A stretch of 64,000 nt of DNA. Source: Magicicada septendecula (Eukaryota; Arthropoda; Insecta; Hemiptera; Cicadidae). The notes under the pieces are model-generated. The model saw only the letters and a list, made by a program, of their open reading frames with translations. It made no database searches and was not told where the DNA came from. The stretch is taken from positions 125,215,927 through 125,279,926 of the forward strand of contig CM068367.1 of assembly GCA_034769895.1 (NCBI GenBank). Direction: 5' to 3'. This document shows positions 48,608-59,569 of this stretch, one piece after another; the first letter of the stretch is position 1, and every line of letters starts with the position of its first letter. A program made the position numbers and the translations under genes.

Positions 48608-48766
48608 GTGTGAAGGGCTAGCTGAAATAATCTGGCACACCCGGCAACAAATAAAAGAAGCTGATAGGTTAAAACATAAAGTTCCAGTCGAATCGACAGG
48701 AATGGTTGATATATTACAAAACCTTAGTGTACAGATCACACATCTCCTGTCATCGCTTGTAACAAG
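48608..48766 (+). CDS. Stat92E: STAT exon c (end of coiled coil)
   Basis: The acceptor cttaaatag ends at 48607. The first base completes the Trp codon from exon b; 52 codons and two bases follow, up to donor gtatgt. The peptide CEGLAEIIWHTRQQIKEADR.. and ILQNLSVQITHLLSSLVT is the highly conserved last helix of the STAT coiled coil. It shows that the 30.9-kb TE-filled intron should be spliced to give the correct frame. Confidence 0.96.
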
Positions 48767-48904
48767 GTATGTTGGCTGTACATTGACCATATTATTCTCA
48801 CCAATAACGTGTTTGTACTGATGACATAAGGTGGATAATTTTTAGGTAATTTTCATTGTGTCATTATGAATGTGGAGAATAATCAATAATCATATTTACA
48901 AAAC

Positions 48905-48938
<34 letters not shown>

Positions 48939-49107
48939 CTAATTAGTGTCATTAGCGCACATCATCAACATGATGTAGAACAAAGTGAGACCATCCAGTG
49001 TATATCGAATTCTATTGTTCAGAACAAATCTAATTGTGTTTGTTTACTTGAAAATGTATATTCTACAATCTCTGTAAAATGTTTAATTGTTTTTTTAATT
49101 TTTTTAG
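48767..49107 (+). other. STAT intron with (CA)n
   Basis: Short intron with a CA microsatellite at 48905-48936. Donor gtatgt, acceptor tttttttag. Confidence 0.9.
48905..48936. repeat. (CA)n microsatellite
   Basis: About sixteen CA units within the STAT intron between exons c and d. Confidence 0.95.
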
Positions 49108-49222
49108 CACATTTATAATTGAAAAACAGCCACCACAAGTTATGAAGACAAACACAAGATTTACATCGACAGTTCGTCTTCTGGTTGGTGGAAAACTAAA
49201 TGTACACATGACACCACCTCAG
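49108..49222 (+). CDS. Stat92E: STAT exon d (start of DNA-binding domain)
   Basis: 38 codons after one phase base, between tttttttag and gtaagt. Contains [18 protein letters not shown] and [13 protein letters not shown], the first strands of the STAT immunoglobulin-like DNA-binding domain. Very close to STAT5-type sequence by eye. Confidence 0.97.
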
Positions 49223-49815
49223 GTAAGTGTACAGATAGAGAGGGGGGAGGGAGAATGTTGCGTAGTCCATACAATAATTAACCATTTGTAAATCCGAGGT
49301 TCATTTAAAAAGTGTGGGTATGTGGTTAAATGCACATAAGTTTTGCGCATTGTGATGTGATTAAGATTCTGTATGCATAGAATGTAAAGTGATTTCGGAT
49401 TGGGTTGGGAGGAGTGTCTAGCTAGCATCAATATCAAATTGTTGTTTCATATACAGTGATGGGGTTGTATCTAATTATGTCTCGTGTAGGCTTCCATAAC
49501 CAATATCCACTCTTTATTTGAAGTCTGCTGATAGGGACCAGTCGAGAATGTCTTTTAAGACGTTTCGCCCATATTACAATGGACCCGATGGTACCTATTA
49601 TAATATGGGTGAAAAATTGTTTTACAATACATTTTCGACACAGTCCATACCAGAAGAAGACTTCAAATACAGATTAGTGGTGGAATGCTTATTAAAGATT
49701 AAGCCTTTCACTGCTACTGACATGAGTGATCTACCCTACACTCCAGTGCTGGCCAAATTTTGTGTTCACATGTGTTCCATAACTAAACTTTGTCGTACCA
49801 TTTTATTGCCATAAT

Positions 49816-51339
49816 TTTGTTATCAGAAGTACGTTTAGCTTGTAGTTTATTTCTTCTCAATTTTTCTGTCAGTGTTGGCATGTTCTTCTGTTTTTTCTGA
49901 CTGTGCCACATGCGTTGGTACCATTATCATGTAGGGTAGAAAACAGTTTTGGACTTGTGTACCAGTTATCAACGAAAACTGTGTGCCCTTTGTTTAGATA
50001 ATCCTGAGGTAATAATGTTGTAACAACTGCCCCTGATATGTCCAAATTGTATGTGTCTGCTAACTCTGTACTTCATCCAGTGTATGTTATAAAATCAAGG
50101 ATGTAGCCTGTTTTTGTATCACACAACACAAACAATTTAATCCCAAAATGGTTTCGTTTCGTCTTTATGTACTGTTTGAAAGCCAGCCTGCCTTTGAACA
50201 GTACTAGGCTCTCATCAATGCTCTGAAATGGTCAATTATTATTCTAATTTTGAATAGTGGGTCTGAACGGGCTTGGAGACTGTTATTACTGAAATGCAAC
50301 GTGCTCAGGAGAAGAAGATATCGATCTCGGGGGCATGATTTCTCCAAAAATTGGGGCATGTAAAATTGGATGTGTTGACCAGTGTTCCTGAATTGTGAGA
50401 TGTTTGTTGCGTACCATGGTAAGTGTGACAGCAATAAATATATAAAGTTCCTTTTACTGAAGTTTCAAACCATTTGTGGAGCCTTGAATATTATGATGGA
50501 GGGTTTGCCTCAATAGACATTTTATGATATTCATTTGTTTCACTGGCAACTATGTCAAGAATATCATTACAGAGAAAACCTTAAAATATGATAATTCATT
50601 GGCATCTTTAGGGAGATCACAACCAGCACCAGATGAACCTCCATCAAATTCGTGAACTATTGGATGAAAAGGGCCACCAACCCAATAAAATTCAGAAGCC
50701 AAATCGTTTATTTCACGTACACTCTCACGTGGTTCAATCTCGTCACCAAAATCATCATCTGAAAAACTATCACTGAGAAGTACATCATCATCTGATTAAT
50801 AAATAAATCTAAAAATTCTTTTTCAGAAAGGAATTCACAGTTAGACATATTAGAACAGTTATAAAAGTGTAGGCCAAAAAATCTTGAAAGTACTACACGT
50901 ACGCAGTAACTAGCAATAAATACATGAAAAGATACTAACAAAAATTACAAACGAATTTATACACGCACAAACTAAACACTAAATGTAATCTAAAAATTAA
51001 CCAGTTAATACTTTACAAAAATAACAAATAAAATAGTTCCAAAATAAAAAAAGAACAAGACACGCAACAAAAACAAAGGCACGCACTGAACTAGTGGTTA
51101 TGCACGTGTAAGCATAACGGAAACAACGAATAATATCAATATTAGTTTATTTTTCAATACAGAAACAAATGTTCAACATAGTACAAACAGTAGACAACAG
51201 ATGGCAGCACAGATCAGCGAAATCGACTTAATTCGATAACAGCAATAAGGGCGCAAATTCCAAATCGAGTATATTCGAGCGCAGCAGTAGTGGCGTGATT
51301 TGCGAACATCGAGTATACTCGATCGCACCAGCGAAAGGG
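49816..51339 (-). pseudogene. piggyBac transposase pseudogene
   Basis: The minus strand reads broken pieces in several frames: MSNCEFLSEKEFLDLF near 50850, an acidic Asp/Ser patch, DESLVLFKGRLAFKQYIKTK near 50200, GIKLFVLCDTKTGYILDF near 50120, and HTVFVDNWYTSPKLF near 49980 (the DNWYTS catalytic block of piggyBac transposases). The right end ..gcgaaaggg abuts TTAA at 51340-51343, the classic piggyBac terminus. A possible left end TTAACCATTTG at 49278 is uncertain. Many stops and frameshifts show it is dead. Confidence 0.85.
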
Positions 51340-51679
51340 TTAATAATCTCATAAAAAATCTGTTAAGTCTTATCTCTGATACTATTTCGAGCATGCAGTA
51401 AGAACAACAAAAATTCATTGTCAGATTTATCAACAACGCATATGTTGAAAATGTGATTAATGACAGCACAATGCGGAAATCGTGTTGGAAATTCAGTAAT
51501 GGCATCGTATTCATGATGAAGACTGTTGCCTTACTAATGAATGCATGTAATGTACCAATGAAAAAATTTGAGAATTCTTGCAGTTTGAGACAATGACTCC
51601 CCTCTGTGTATTTTGTCAAACATTATTGAAGTCACAGAGGTAAAACAAAATCGCCAGTAGCCGATAGTCTTTTGGCTTT

Positions 51680-51970
51680 TGGTTTGTTCATGACAATGCA
51701 CCACCACACACTGTCATTGCTACTGGTGAAACACTTGAGTTTTTCTTTTTACTCCTTACAGCAACTTCATCGTAACTTAAGGCATAGTACATAGTGACTT
51801 TTGCCCGTTTAAACATCTGAATTGTTTGTTATCATTCAAATTTTCGTGAACAGTGAAGTCAAAAATAAGGGTATCAGTTAGTGGCAAATGTCTTTGAAGA
51901 GGACATAAAGAAGTATGTTTGTAGTAAGAAAAATGCCTTCACAATGGTGGTGACTTTTTTTATAGGAAAT
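51680..51970 (+). pseudogene. Mariner/Tc1-like transposase scrap
   Basis: The plus strand reads FVHDNAPPHTVIATGETLEF followed by stops. A further piece reading SDFCPFKHL in another frame resembles the SDFxLFxxLK block of mariner transposases. DNAPPHT contains the second catalytic Asp region. Only the C-terminal half is visible, with no clear TIRs. Confidence 0.5.
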
Positions 51971-52112
51971 ATAGAGATGTAATAAAATAAATTATACATA
52001 GCAGCATTCCTGTACTGTTCAGCCACACTTAATAAATTCCAAATTACTAAAAGTGTTCACAGTAAAATGAATTCAGTTCATATTTGTGCAATATATTTTT
52101 CAATGTTTGTAG

Positions 52113-52261
52113 GTTAAAGTGACTATATACAGTGAGGGACAGGCAAATATATTACTGAAGAATGACAAACTTGCCAAAGGCGAGGCTAGCGGTGAGATAT
52201 TGAACAATACAGGAACCATGGAATACCACCAAGCCACACGTCAGCTGTCTGTTAGCTTTAG
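52113..52261 (+). CDS. Stat92E: STAT exon e (DNA-binding domain)
   Basis: 49 codons plus two bases, from after tttgtag to donor gtaggt. Contains [38 protein letters not shown] and LSVSF, central strands of the STAT DNA-binding domain. In phase with exons d and f. Confidence 0.97.
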
Positions 52262-53202
52262 GTAGGTACAGCTCACACAGTGGGTATATTCTGAATTGAT
52301 CAGGTGATCCTATTCTCTTTCCGTGTAAAATCCTTGTATTTTTTTTTTAAACCCATTTCTGCATCTACTTGATCCAAGACTTTCTTTTTTAGCTTTGCTT
52401 TAGTATTTCTCCCTTCAATTCTTCCCTGTAACATCTTTTTATAGCTGTCATTTCTAGCTAAGTGACATTTATTAGTGTTTTTTCCATATAAGGATTTTCT
52501 ATGCTCTCCTTTTAACACATACTGTTTATAGTACTTAGTAATTTCCTTAATATAGTAATCTCCCCTCCCCTCAACCGTAGCTTTTTCCAGCATGCTTTCA
52601 GAACAGTCTAGTTGCTAAAACTTATTCTAAAAACCATGAAAATATATCTTACCCATTTGTTAAAAGTTCTAAGGTTGTTTTATCATGTTTGTGTGTTGTG
52701 TATTTGATATTTAACAAACCAGTGTTTTTAGAAAAATGCATAGTTCATCAAAACATAATAAACTGATATTAACGTAAGTTTTTGAATATAATTTGAAGTG
52801 ACTTGGATACTTGTGAAAAATGAATCTTAAAATATAAACTAAATTACATGCATATTAGTGGTTTACTTGGACACACGTTTGAAAATAAGTTTTACATTTG
52901 AAAATGTGCTAAAATGTATTTATATATCCCCTGGCACCATATGGAAACAGTAAACATTTTCAGAATGTCAGTCAGACTCAATAGGCCTCTTATAAATTTA
53001 AAAAATAAAACATAATTTTGTTGTATGTTTTAATCTTATAACAGGGTTTGACTCAGTTTGATTATAATGTGTAAAACAATTTTTATTGCAGAACTAATTC
53101 ATATTTTATCTGGGAATTTGTAATGATATAGTTACTAATCATAATTTAGTTTTGTATTTTTGTTGATGCTGTTGGTAAAAATATTCTCAACTTTTTTTTA
53201 AG
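52262..53202 (+). other. STAT intron
   Basis: AT-rich, with no recognisable element. It ends in acceptor tttttttaag. Confidence 0.8.
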
Positions 53203-53326
53203 GAACATGCAGTTGAAGAAAATCAAACGAGCCGAGAAAAAGGGTACCGAGTCTGTGATGGATGAGAAGTTCTCATTGCTCTTCTCTTCTCAGTTTTCTG
53301 TTGGTGGCGGAGAACTTGTTTTTCAG
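53203..53326 (+). CDS. Stat92E: STAT exon f (DNA-binding domain)
   Basis: Completes the Arg codon of exon e and adds 41 codons up to donor gttagt. Contains NMQLKKIKRAEKKGTESV, EEKF-like DEKFSLLFSSQFSVGG and GELVFQ. The basic stretch corresponds to the DNA-binding/nuclear import face known in STATs. Confidence 0.97.
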
Positions 53327-54470
53327 GTTAGTTATAAGATTTATAATAAAGTTTTATGTGTTCACCGTAAGATATCTTTTTTTATTGTGAATATTAGCGT
53401 ACATTATTAATGCCTTGGATAAAATAAATTTGAAATATACTGACCCCTTGATGACAGTCCATGACAGGATATAAAGAATTATTTTTATTTCAAATCATGT
53501 TATTACTGATAGCCTTGCTAGAGATACTGGAAATAAGTTAGCTGTATTATCTAGGATGTGCGGGACAATTTTATAAGATGATAGCAGTACCAGCATTAAA
53601 ATAAAATTAATTTATTTTAAATGTTATAATGGGTGTAAGACATGGGTGATTAGTCAGAAACCAGTATTCATTCATCAGAAATGAATTTCCTCCAATCTTG
53701 TTAAGATCAGTTTAGGAATGATGTGCAGGAGGAGCCTAGCATTTTCTCATTAGTTGTATGAGTGTATGTTTATCTTAAGCAGTGACATGATCAGTGTGTT
53801 AAGAATGCAGACAACAGATTGTAAAAAGCTAGCTTTCCTGTATACACCTTTAGTGTATATGTAAAAACTTAAATGTAAATAAATATAAGAAATATGTTAC
53901 CAAAACATAAGTGAATGCTACAGATTTACTTCCAGTCACAAATTCACTAAAGTCTGAGAAGTCTGCTTTGACAGTTTTTGAAGCTAGGAAAACTTTTTGT
54001 ATGTAACTAAACACAGCAGACAAGATTTTAAAGATTTTAAATTTATTAATTAATCAATCAATTCTAATGTCACTCATCACAGCGTAAGGGCACATGACAC
54101 CATAAAGATGTGTGTACATGCCTGCAGTCTAGTAAATTGAATTATAAAATTTTACAGTATTATTTATTTCGCAAATAACAGTATGTATTCTTACGCCTAT
54201 TACATAAGCAATTTTCATCACATATATATATCGAGGTCATCACAGTTTCGACTGCTTTCAGGGTTTCTATATCCATACAATTTTTATAGTGTTCAGTTAT
54301 TTGTTCTACTGTTTGAAGACAGCATTCTTTGAAGTCGTCATAACAGTATTATACATCTGTGAACACTTATGTTAATCTGTTATATGATTCCTATTGAACA
54401 TATATACACACATGTGTATGTATATGTGTGTACGTCTGAAACATAATGAATATATTTTATTGTGTTGAAG
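53327..54470 (+). other. STAT intron
   Basis: 1.1 kb of AT-rich DNA with nothing recognisable. Acceptor tgtgttgaag at 54470 has a poor pyrimidine tract, but the frame fits exactly. Confidence 0.8.
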
Positions 54471-54706
54471 GTGTGGATTTTGTCATTACCAGTGGTTGTG
54501 ATAGTTCATGGAAACCAAGAACCGCATGCTTGGGCTACCGTAACGTGGGATAATGCGTTTGCAGAACCAGGACGAGCTCCATTCACAGTGCCAGAGAAAG
54601 TGCCATGGTGTCAGGTTGCTGAGGCTTTGAATATTAAATTCACTGCTGCCACAGGGCGACCTCTCACAGATGATAATATCAGATTTCTTGCTGAGAAAGC
54701 GTTCAG
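54471..54706 (+). CDS. Stat92E: STAT exon g (end of DNA-binding domain, start of linker)
   Basis: 78 codons plus two bases to donor gtaagt. Contains [40 protein letters not shown] and [14 protein letters not shown]. The [10 protein letters not shown] signature is a hallmark of STAT proteins. The next exon (linker/SH2) is not in the window because element D fills the rest. Confidence 0.98.
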
Positions 54707-54925
54707 GTAAGTGCCACTGCAATATCTCTTAAGGGTCGTTATTGCCTTTGTTTGTACTAAAGACTTTTTAGTATGTACAACATGATTACAACATATGAAT
54801 TATTCATGATATCCGGGCTGTTTGGCCGTGGTCCATGATATATTTGATATTATTGATATTAATAATATAAATAAACATGAGCGAGCATACTTACTTTTTC
54901 GGTTTGATTTTGTTAGGAGCCATCT
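54707..54925 (+). other. STAT intron start before element D
   Basis: Donor gtaagt, then AT-rich intron. The exact border with element D is unknown because the partner LTR lies outside the window. Confidence 0.6.
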
Positions 54926-55295
54926 TGTTGTTAACACCTATACACGTAAAATTATTACACTTCAGGGTTCTTATAAGCGAACAGGAGATCAGAATGGTAT
55001 ATTTTGAAATGATTTATTTAATTCACATTGGCAATGAACAAAAGGTTTATTTACTCTAAAATGCACACAACAACAAAATAAAACTTCTTTTTACATACTA
55101 TTGCCAACTTAACTATGAACTCATGAAATAAATGCCATTAAAATGAATTTTCGTACATCCTTCTTTTTTTTATTATTGTTATTATTATTATTAATTTGGT
55201 CTTATTTATTAATTATATTTCTTTGATTGTTTCCCCCATAATTACATTTAATGATTATATACCTACACAAACCAGCACTTCGTTTAATTTCTATA

Positions 55296-55365
<70 letters not shown>

Positions 55366-56186
55366 ATTTCTATTCCCCTTCCATTTTTTTTTTTTAATTG
55401 ATTTTTATTAATTTTAATTTTAATTAATTTAAGTTTATTTTGTAGGCTGCCAGCTCTTTGTTAACCATTCTCAAAATTTGCTATTTTAAAAGGTTTTAGA
55501 TTTAACCAATGTTGGTTACTTATCTGCCAAAGATTTTGATGAGTCCGTCTCTAACACGTATTTCATTCCGATTCCGCACATTTTCTTATTTATTCACTCT
55601 CCGGAACTATAACTCTATAAAACTGTTTGTTTTTTGTTGAAAGTTCACATTTTGAAACCAATTGTTGTATACGGGCGCGTCGGCGAACACACAATAACTT
55701 CGCCTGAAAACCGGCGCGAGCCGGGCAGACGCGACAGTTGTTTTTTGCGTCTGGTCCGATGAGATGTTGATTTCCGACTACTTTGTTCTGTTGTGTCACA
55801 ATGTTGCTGGCGTGACACACCCTGCATTCATGTTATGTAATGCGCTGACGTAACGTAACGCTCGCCTGATGCTGGTTATATAATTTGTTGACAGATTTTG
55901 TTGTCCTTGAACTGACTTTGTACATCTGCAGTTATTAAAACGGTCCCCACAACATTATTAAACAAGTTTGTATTCATAAGGTCAACAGCAGTGCAGCCAC
56001 GTTGCGATCGTTTCAAAATAACAAATTTACCCAAGTCTATAATTTCTGTCCCTATCACTCGACAAGGGATAAAATTATTATTATTTATTAAAAAAAAAAA
56101 AAAAAAATACCAATTATGTTATTTACTATCAATAAAATATAAACTTTTTACATTGTCTCAGGTATGCCCAAAAATGCCCCGCTACA
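54926..56186 (-). repeat. Element D 3' LTR (left border approximate)
   Basis: The inner end gctaca (56186) abuts the polypurine tract and the shared hairpin. The left border is placed at tgttgttaac, preceded by a primer-site-like ggagccatct; it could lie further left if an old junction is embedded, as in element A. The LTR contains a (TC)n run at 55300-55363. Confidence 0.65.
55300..55363. repeat. (TC)n microsatellite within the element D LTR
   Basis: About 32 uninterrupted TC dinucleotides. They produce a spurious Ser-Leu repeat ORF. Confidence 0.97.
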
Positions 56187-58567
56187 ATACCCCCTCAATG
56201 AGATATTTTATGCCGAAGCATAAAAAATCTCATTGACACATTCATACTTGCTAAAGGGATCAGCCAGGATATGTCGCCACAACCCCCTGTATGGTTTACA
56301 AAAAAGAATAATCAACTCACCCTTGGTCCGGTGACTGTGACCGCATCTGCATGACAATACTGGACTTCTCTCTCGAGATCCCAACACCGTAGAGTCAGAC
56401 AGATACTCAACGCCCCTGCTCTGACGCGCAGGCCAGCTCAGGTCCGCCGCCACAGCACCACCAAACACTGAAACAACAAATCAAAATATTAAATAGTGGC
56501 CTTATACAACACCATATCCCCAACTGATCTGTTCCCCCCTAGCGGTGCTGGTTTGCGCTAAGAAGCACTGGTTTTGTTTTCATTTACTTATTCCTAACAT
56601 ATCAAAACATCTAATATAACATAATATAACATAAGAAAACATCTTAAAATAAACAATTTATATTTAAAATGTTACACACTTTATATCATTAAATTGGCAT
56701 ATAACATCAGAAAATTACTTTTAAACTTGATTTACTCTTATTAATTCGTTTCTCAAAATGACAAAAAAATTTTTTTTTTTTTTTTTTTTTTTTCAACTTC
56801 AATCTTCGTTTTACCCATCATTTTCATTTATCATTCTCTTTCATCAATCTGGGTGATTCTACATTATTCATTATAATTTACTTTAACAACTTGGCATTTA
56901 CTCATAAACTTCCCCTTTTATTACTCTAACGCTCCCTTACAAAATCTTTAACTAGTATGACACCCCTCTATTAAAAATTTACTAACCCTTCTCTACCTCT
57001 AACTACTTACTACTTTAACCCCATTCGCCACCTTCTACTCTTATATAAAAAAATACTCTCTAACCCTTTGTACATAGGATACGTGTTCCCCCCCCCCCAA
57101 AACTCAATTCCCGTTCTCTGGCCCCTGGATTTTTACCTAAGGCGGCCCCTTCCCACTAAAATCTATACTAAATCCCATCCCAACCCTTATGTTGCGGACT
57201 CCCACATTACACTACCACTACTACAAAATTGCCATCCCCAAAAAATCTCAATCTCATTACCTCACTACAATTACAACAAATTAACATCAACAAAATAAAC
57301 AACAACATATCACTCAAGACTCTACATAAACTCTCCATTTCTACTGTGTCTCCACTTATACTTCTCAAAATTCTATAACATACATTAACTCAAAACAACA
57401 TTGCATTACTTCATCTCTACTATTCCTTTAACTCTTACTTCGATTTGGACAGATCTGTATGTCCCACAAAAATTCAACTTGGACTGATTCAAACATTTTA
57501 TTCAAACAATTACTATCACCCACTTCTATCTTTTGCAACCCATTGAAAATGTCACCTATCACAACTATTTTCCATTTTATTTTAAAATCTATAAACACAT
57601 TGAAAACATATTATCATATTTTTATAATTCTTATTCCTAACATACTAAATGCAATCAACACAATAAGACATAATAAACACAATATAGGAAGTATTTAGTG
57701 CATCTATTTTTTAAATTCAAACAAAATTATTGAGTAGCAAATCATCATTATTAATTAAAATATAGCAAAATTTTAATACGTTATCCCTCTGGATAACCTC
57801 CCAGCCACACACACTATTTCAAATTATGTAAGACTGTGGCGCCTTTTCGCTTCCACAGAGACTGTATATTTTGGAGCAGGTTTTTACCTCTCCGTGTCTC
57901 TGCTTCCGCTATTAAGTTTAAAAGTAGTGAACATCATCATGTTCTCGTTAAATAATCACACACCCTTAAGACGGATCTGCCACCTGGCTCTGCTGTTCCT
58001 CCTCGAACAGAGTGGCAGCCGCTGTTCCATAGTTTGGTGATTCCCCTTTTATTACCCCCCATCAATTTCAAAATACACCTTTACAACGATAACAGCTATG
58101 GCCAGTTAAGGCAGAACGTGACGCAATGAGCCCCAACCATAGCTGTTAAAGCTAAACCAATTCCACGGTCAGGGTTCGGTGAGGCCGTGACCGCCCGAAA
58201 ATTTGGGGAATCACAAGTAAAATATCTTTCGTAATATTAAATTTAAGAATTTATATTTAAATGACAATATTAATTTAGATGGGGTTTTAACCCACTTTAT
58301 ATGGAAGCTTAACCATTATTAACATAAAATATTAAATACAAAATTTACAACCTCCCCCCATAGCAGTTCCACACTACACTGTTATGTCACTTCATTGAGC
58401 ACCAAACTACCCCCCAAAATTATCCCCACATCTTGTATTGATAACAAGTTCTTATATTACTACACATTCCTTCAAAACGTTCCTATACTCACTGATACTA
58501 AAATCTAACAATTATATTTGGTCACCTAATGCTAAAAATTCATTTAAATTTCAAATTATAAACATCC

Positions 58568-58605
<38 letters not shown>

Positions 58606-59269
58606 CTATTTACATAGGAGGCTGACTCTATTGTCATAAACTTACTCTACGTCTAGGAAGGTCGCAGCCGCCTGAAATGCCGGGTCTTGCCGCAAAACGG
58701 ATCGGAACCCGGTAGATATACTACGTGAATTCACGTCCCCTCTCTAAAACACTACTCCTCCTCTCCTACCATTTCTTCTACCCCGCTTTTTACCGTGCTC
58801 CAAAACGTCCCGCCCCAAAACTCGTCGTTTCGGGCCAATCAGAAAATATTGTCAAGGGCTCCACTTTAATTTTGCCCTTGACACTAAAAAATTTAAATTG
58901 AATGCACTGCCTTTTACTTAAATGCAGCCTCCATTATTTACACACACTCTAAGGCAGTGCAGGCACGTGACAGGCACACCAAAACCGCTGCACCGGGAGT
59001 GTATAAAAAATAATTTGTGTCACGTACCTGTGGGGTCCCCCTCCCCGTTCAAATGTGCAGTTAGGTTTTCTACTTTATACCAATTTTGGTGGAGCCGGAC
59101 CATCGTTGTTTTCACCGCCCGAAGGAAGATTCGCCAACCATGGCCCGCCTCCGAGTTCCGAATTCCACGGCCAGGACTGGTAAGATCGTGACCGCCCGAA
59201 AATGGGGGAGGATCCCTTCTGAAAACATACAATAATATTTGAAAAAAAACTTATTTATAAACATAACAA
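56187..59269 (-). other. Element D 3' noncoding region
   Basis: About 3.1 kb without ORFs. The hairpin lies at 56197-56234. A block at about 56333-56410 (tgactgtgaccgcatctgca..ctggacttctct..gatcccaacaccg) is shared with A and B. Two copies of the ccacgg..gaccgcccgaaaa block lie at 58163-58212 and 59165-59215. A long poly-T run is at about 58569-58600. Confidence 0.75.
56197..56234 (-). promoter_or_regulatory. Conserved two-stem RNA hairpin (element D)
   Basis: The outer stem is AAUGAGAU/AUCUCAUU and the inner stem UUAUGC/GCAUAA with a UUCG loop closed by C-G on the sense strand. Compared with A, one outer pair (G-C to U-A) and one inner pair (C-G to A-U) have changed on both sides. Same 38-nt length. 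Confidence 0.8.
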
Positions 59270-59569
59270 TTAAAGTGACCTATATAATTTTAAATTCGTC
59301 GCATTTTGAGTACCTACTATTTCCTGCGTCGCTGGGTTCCTCAGCACATACGCATTCTGCATTTTTACTTCTATAACTTCATAAGGTCCTTCATATAACA
59401 AGAAAAACTTTTTTATTTCCCTATCTTGAGCACTGGACAAATCATGTCTTTTTACTAACACTAGCTGACCTACCTCATACTTGGTCCATTTACCCTTAGC
59501 ATCATGTTTCTGTTTTCGTCGCTCTCCTCTAGTAAGTAAATTCTCGCGGCGTAAATCCCGTGGACTCAT
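59270..59569 (-). pseudogene. Element D integrase C-terminal piece, out of frame
   Basis: Codes for a C-terminal integrase module with YEVGQLVLVKRHDL and LLYEGPYEVIEVKMQNAYVL (GPY motif), ending LKLYRSL then stop. It overlaps the end of the main pol ORF in another frame. Roughly 50 residues that normally lie between the integrase core and this module are missing, so a deletion with a frameshift separates it from pol. Confidence 0.8.

Larger units (their letters stand above)
49223..52112 (+). other. STAT intron with piggyBac and mariner-like remnants
   Basis: 2.9-kb intron, most of it occupied by the piggyBac pseudogene (minus) and a mariner-like piece (plus). An open frame at 49518-49814 (98 codons) has no recognisable similarity and is not called a gene. 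Confidence 0.75.

Noticed and set aside
55196..55411. ORF with a long Ser-Leu repeat
   Set aside because: Translation of a (TC)n microsatellite in the element D LTR.
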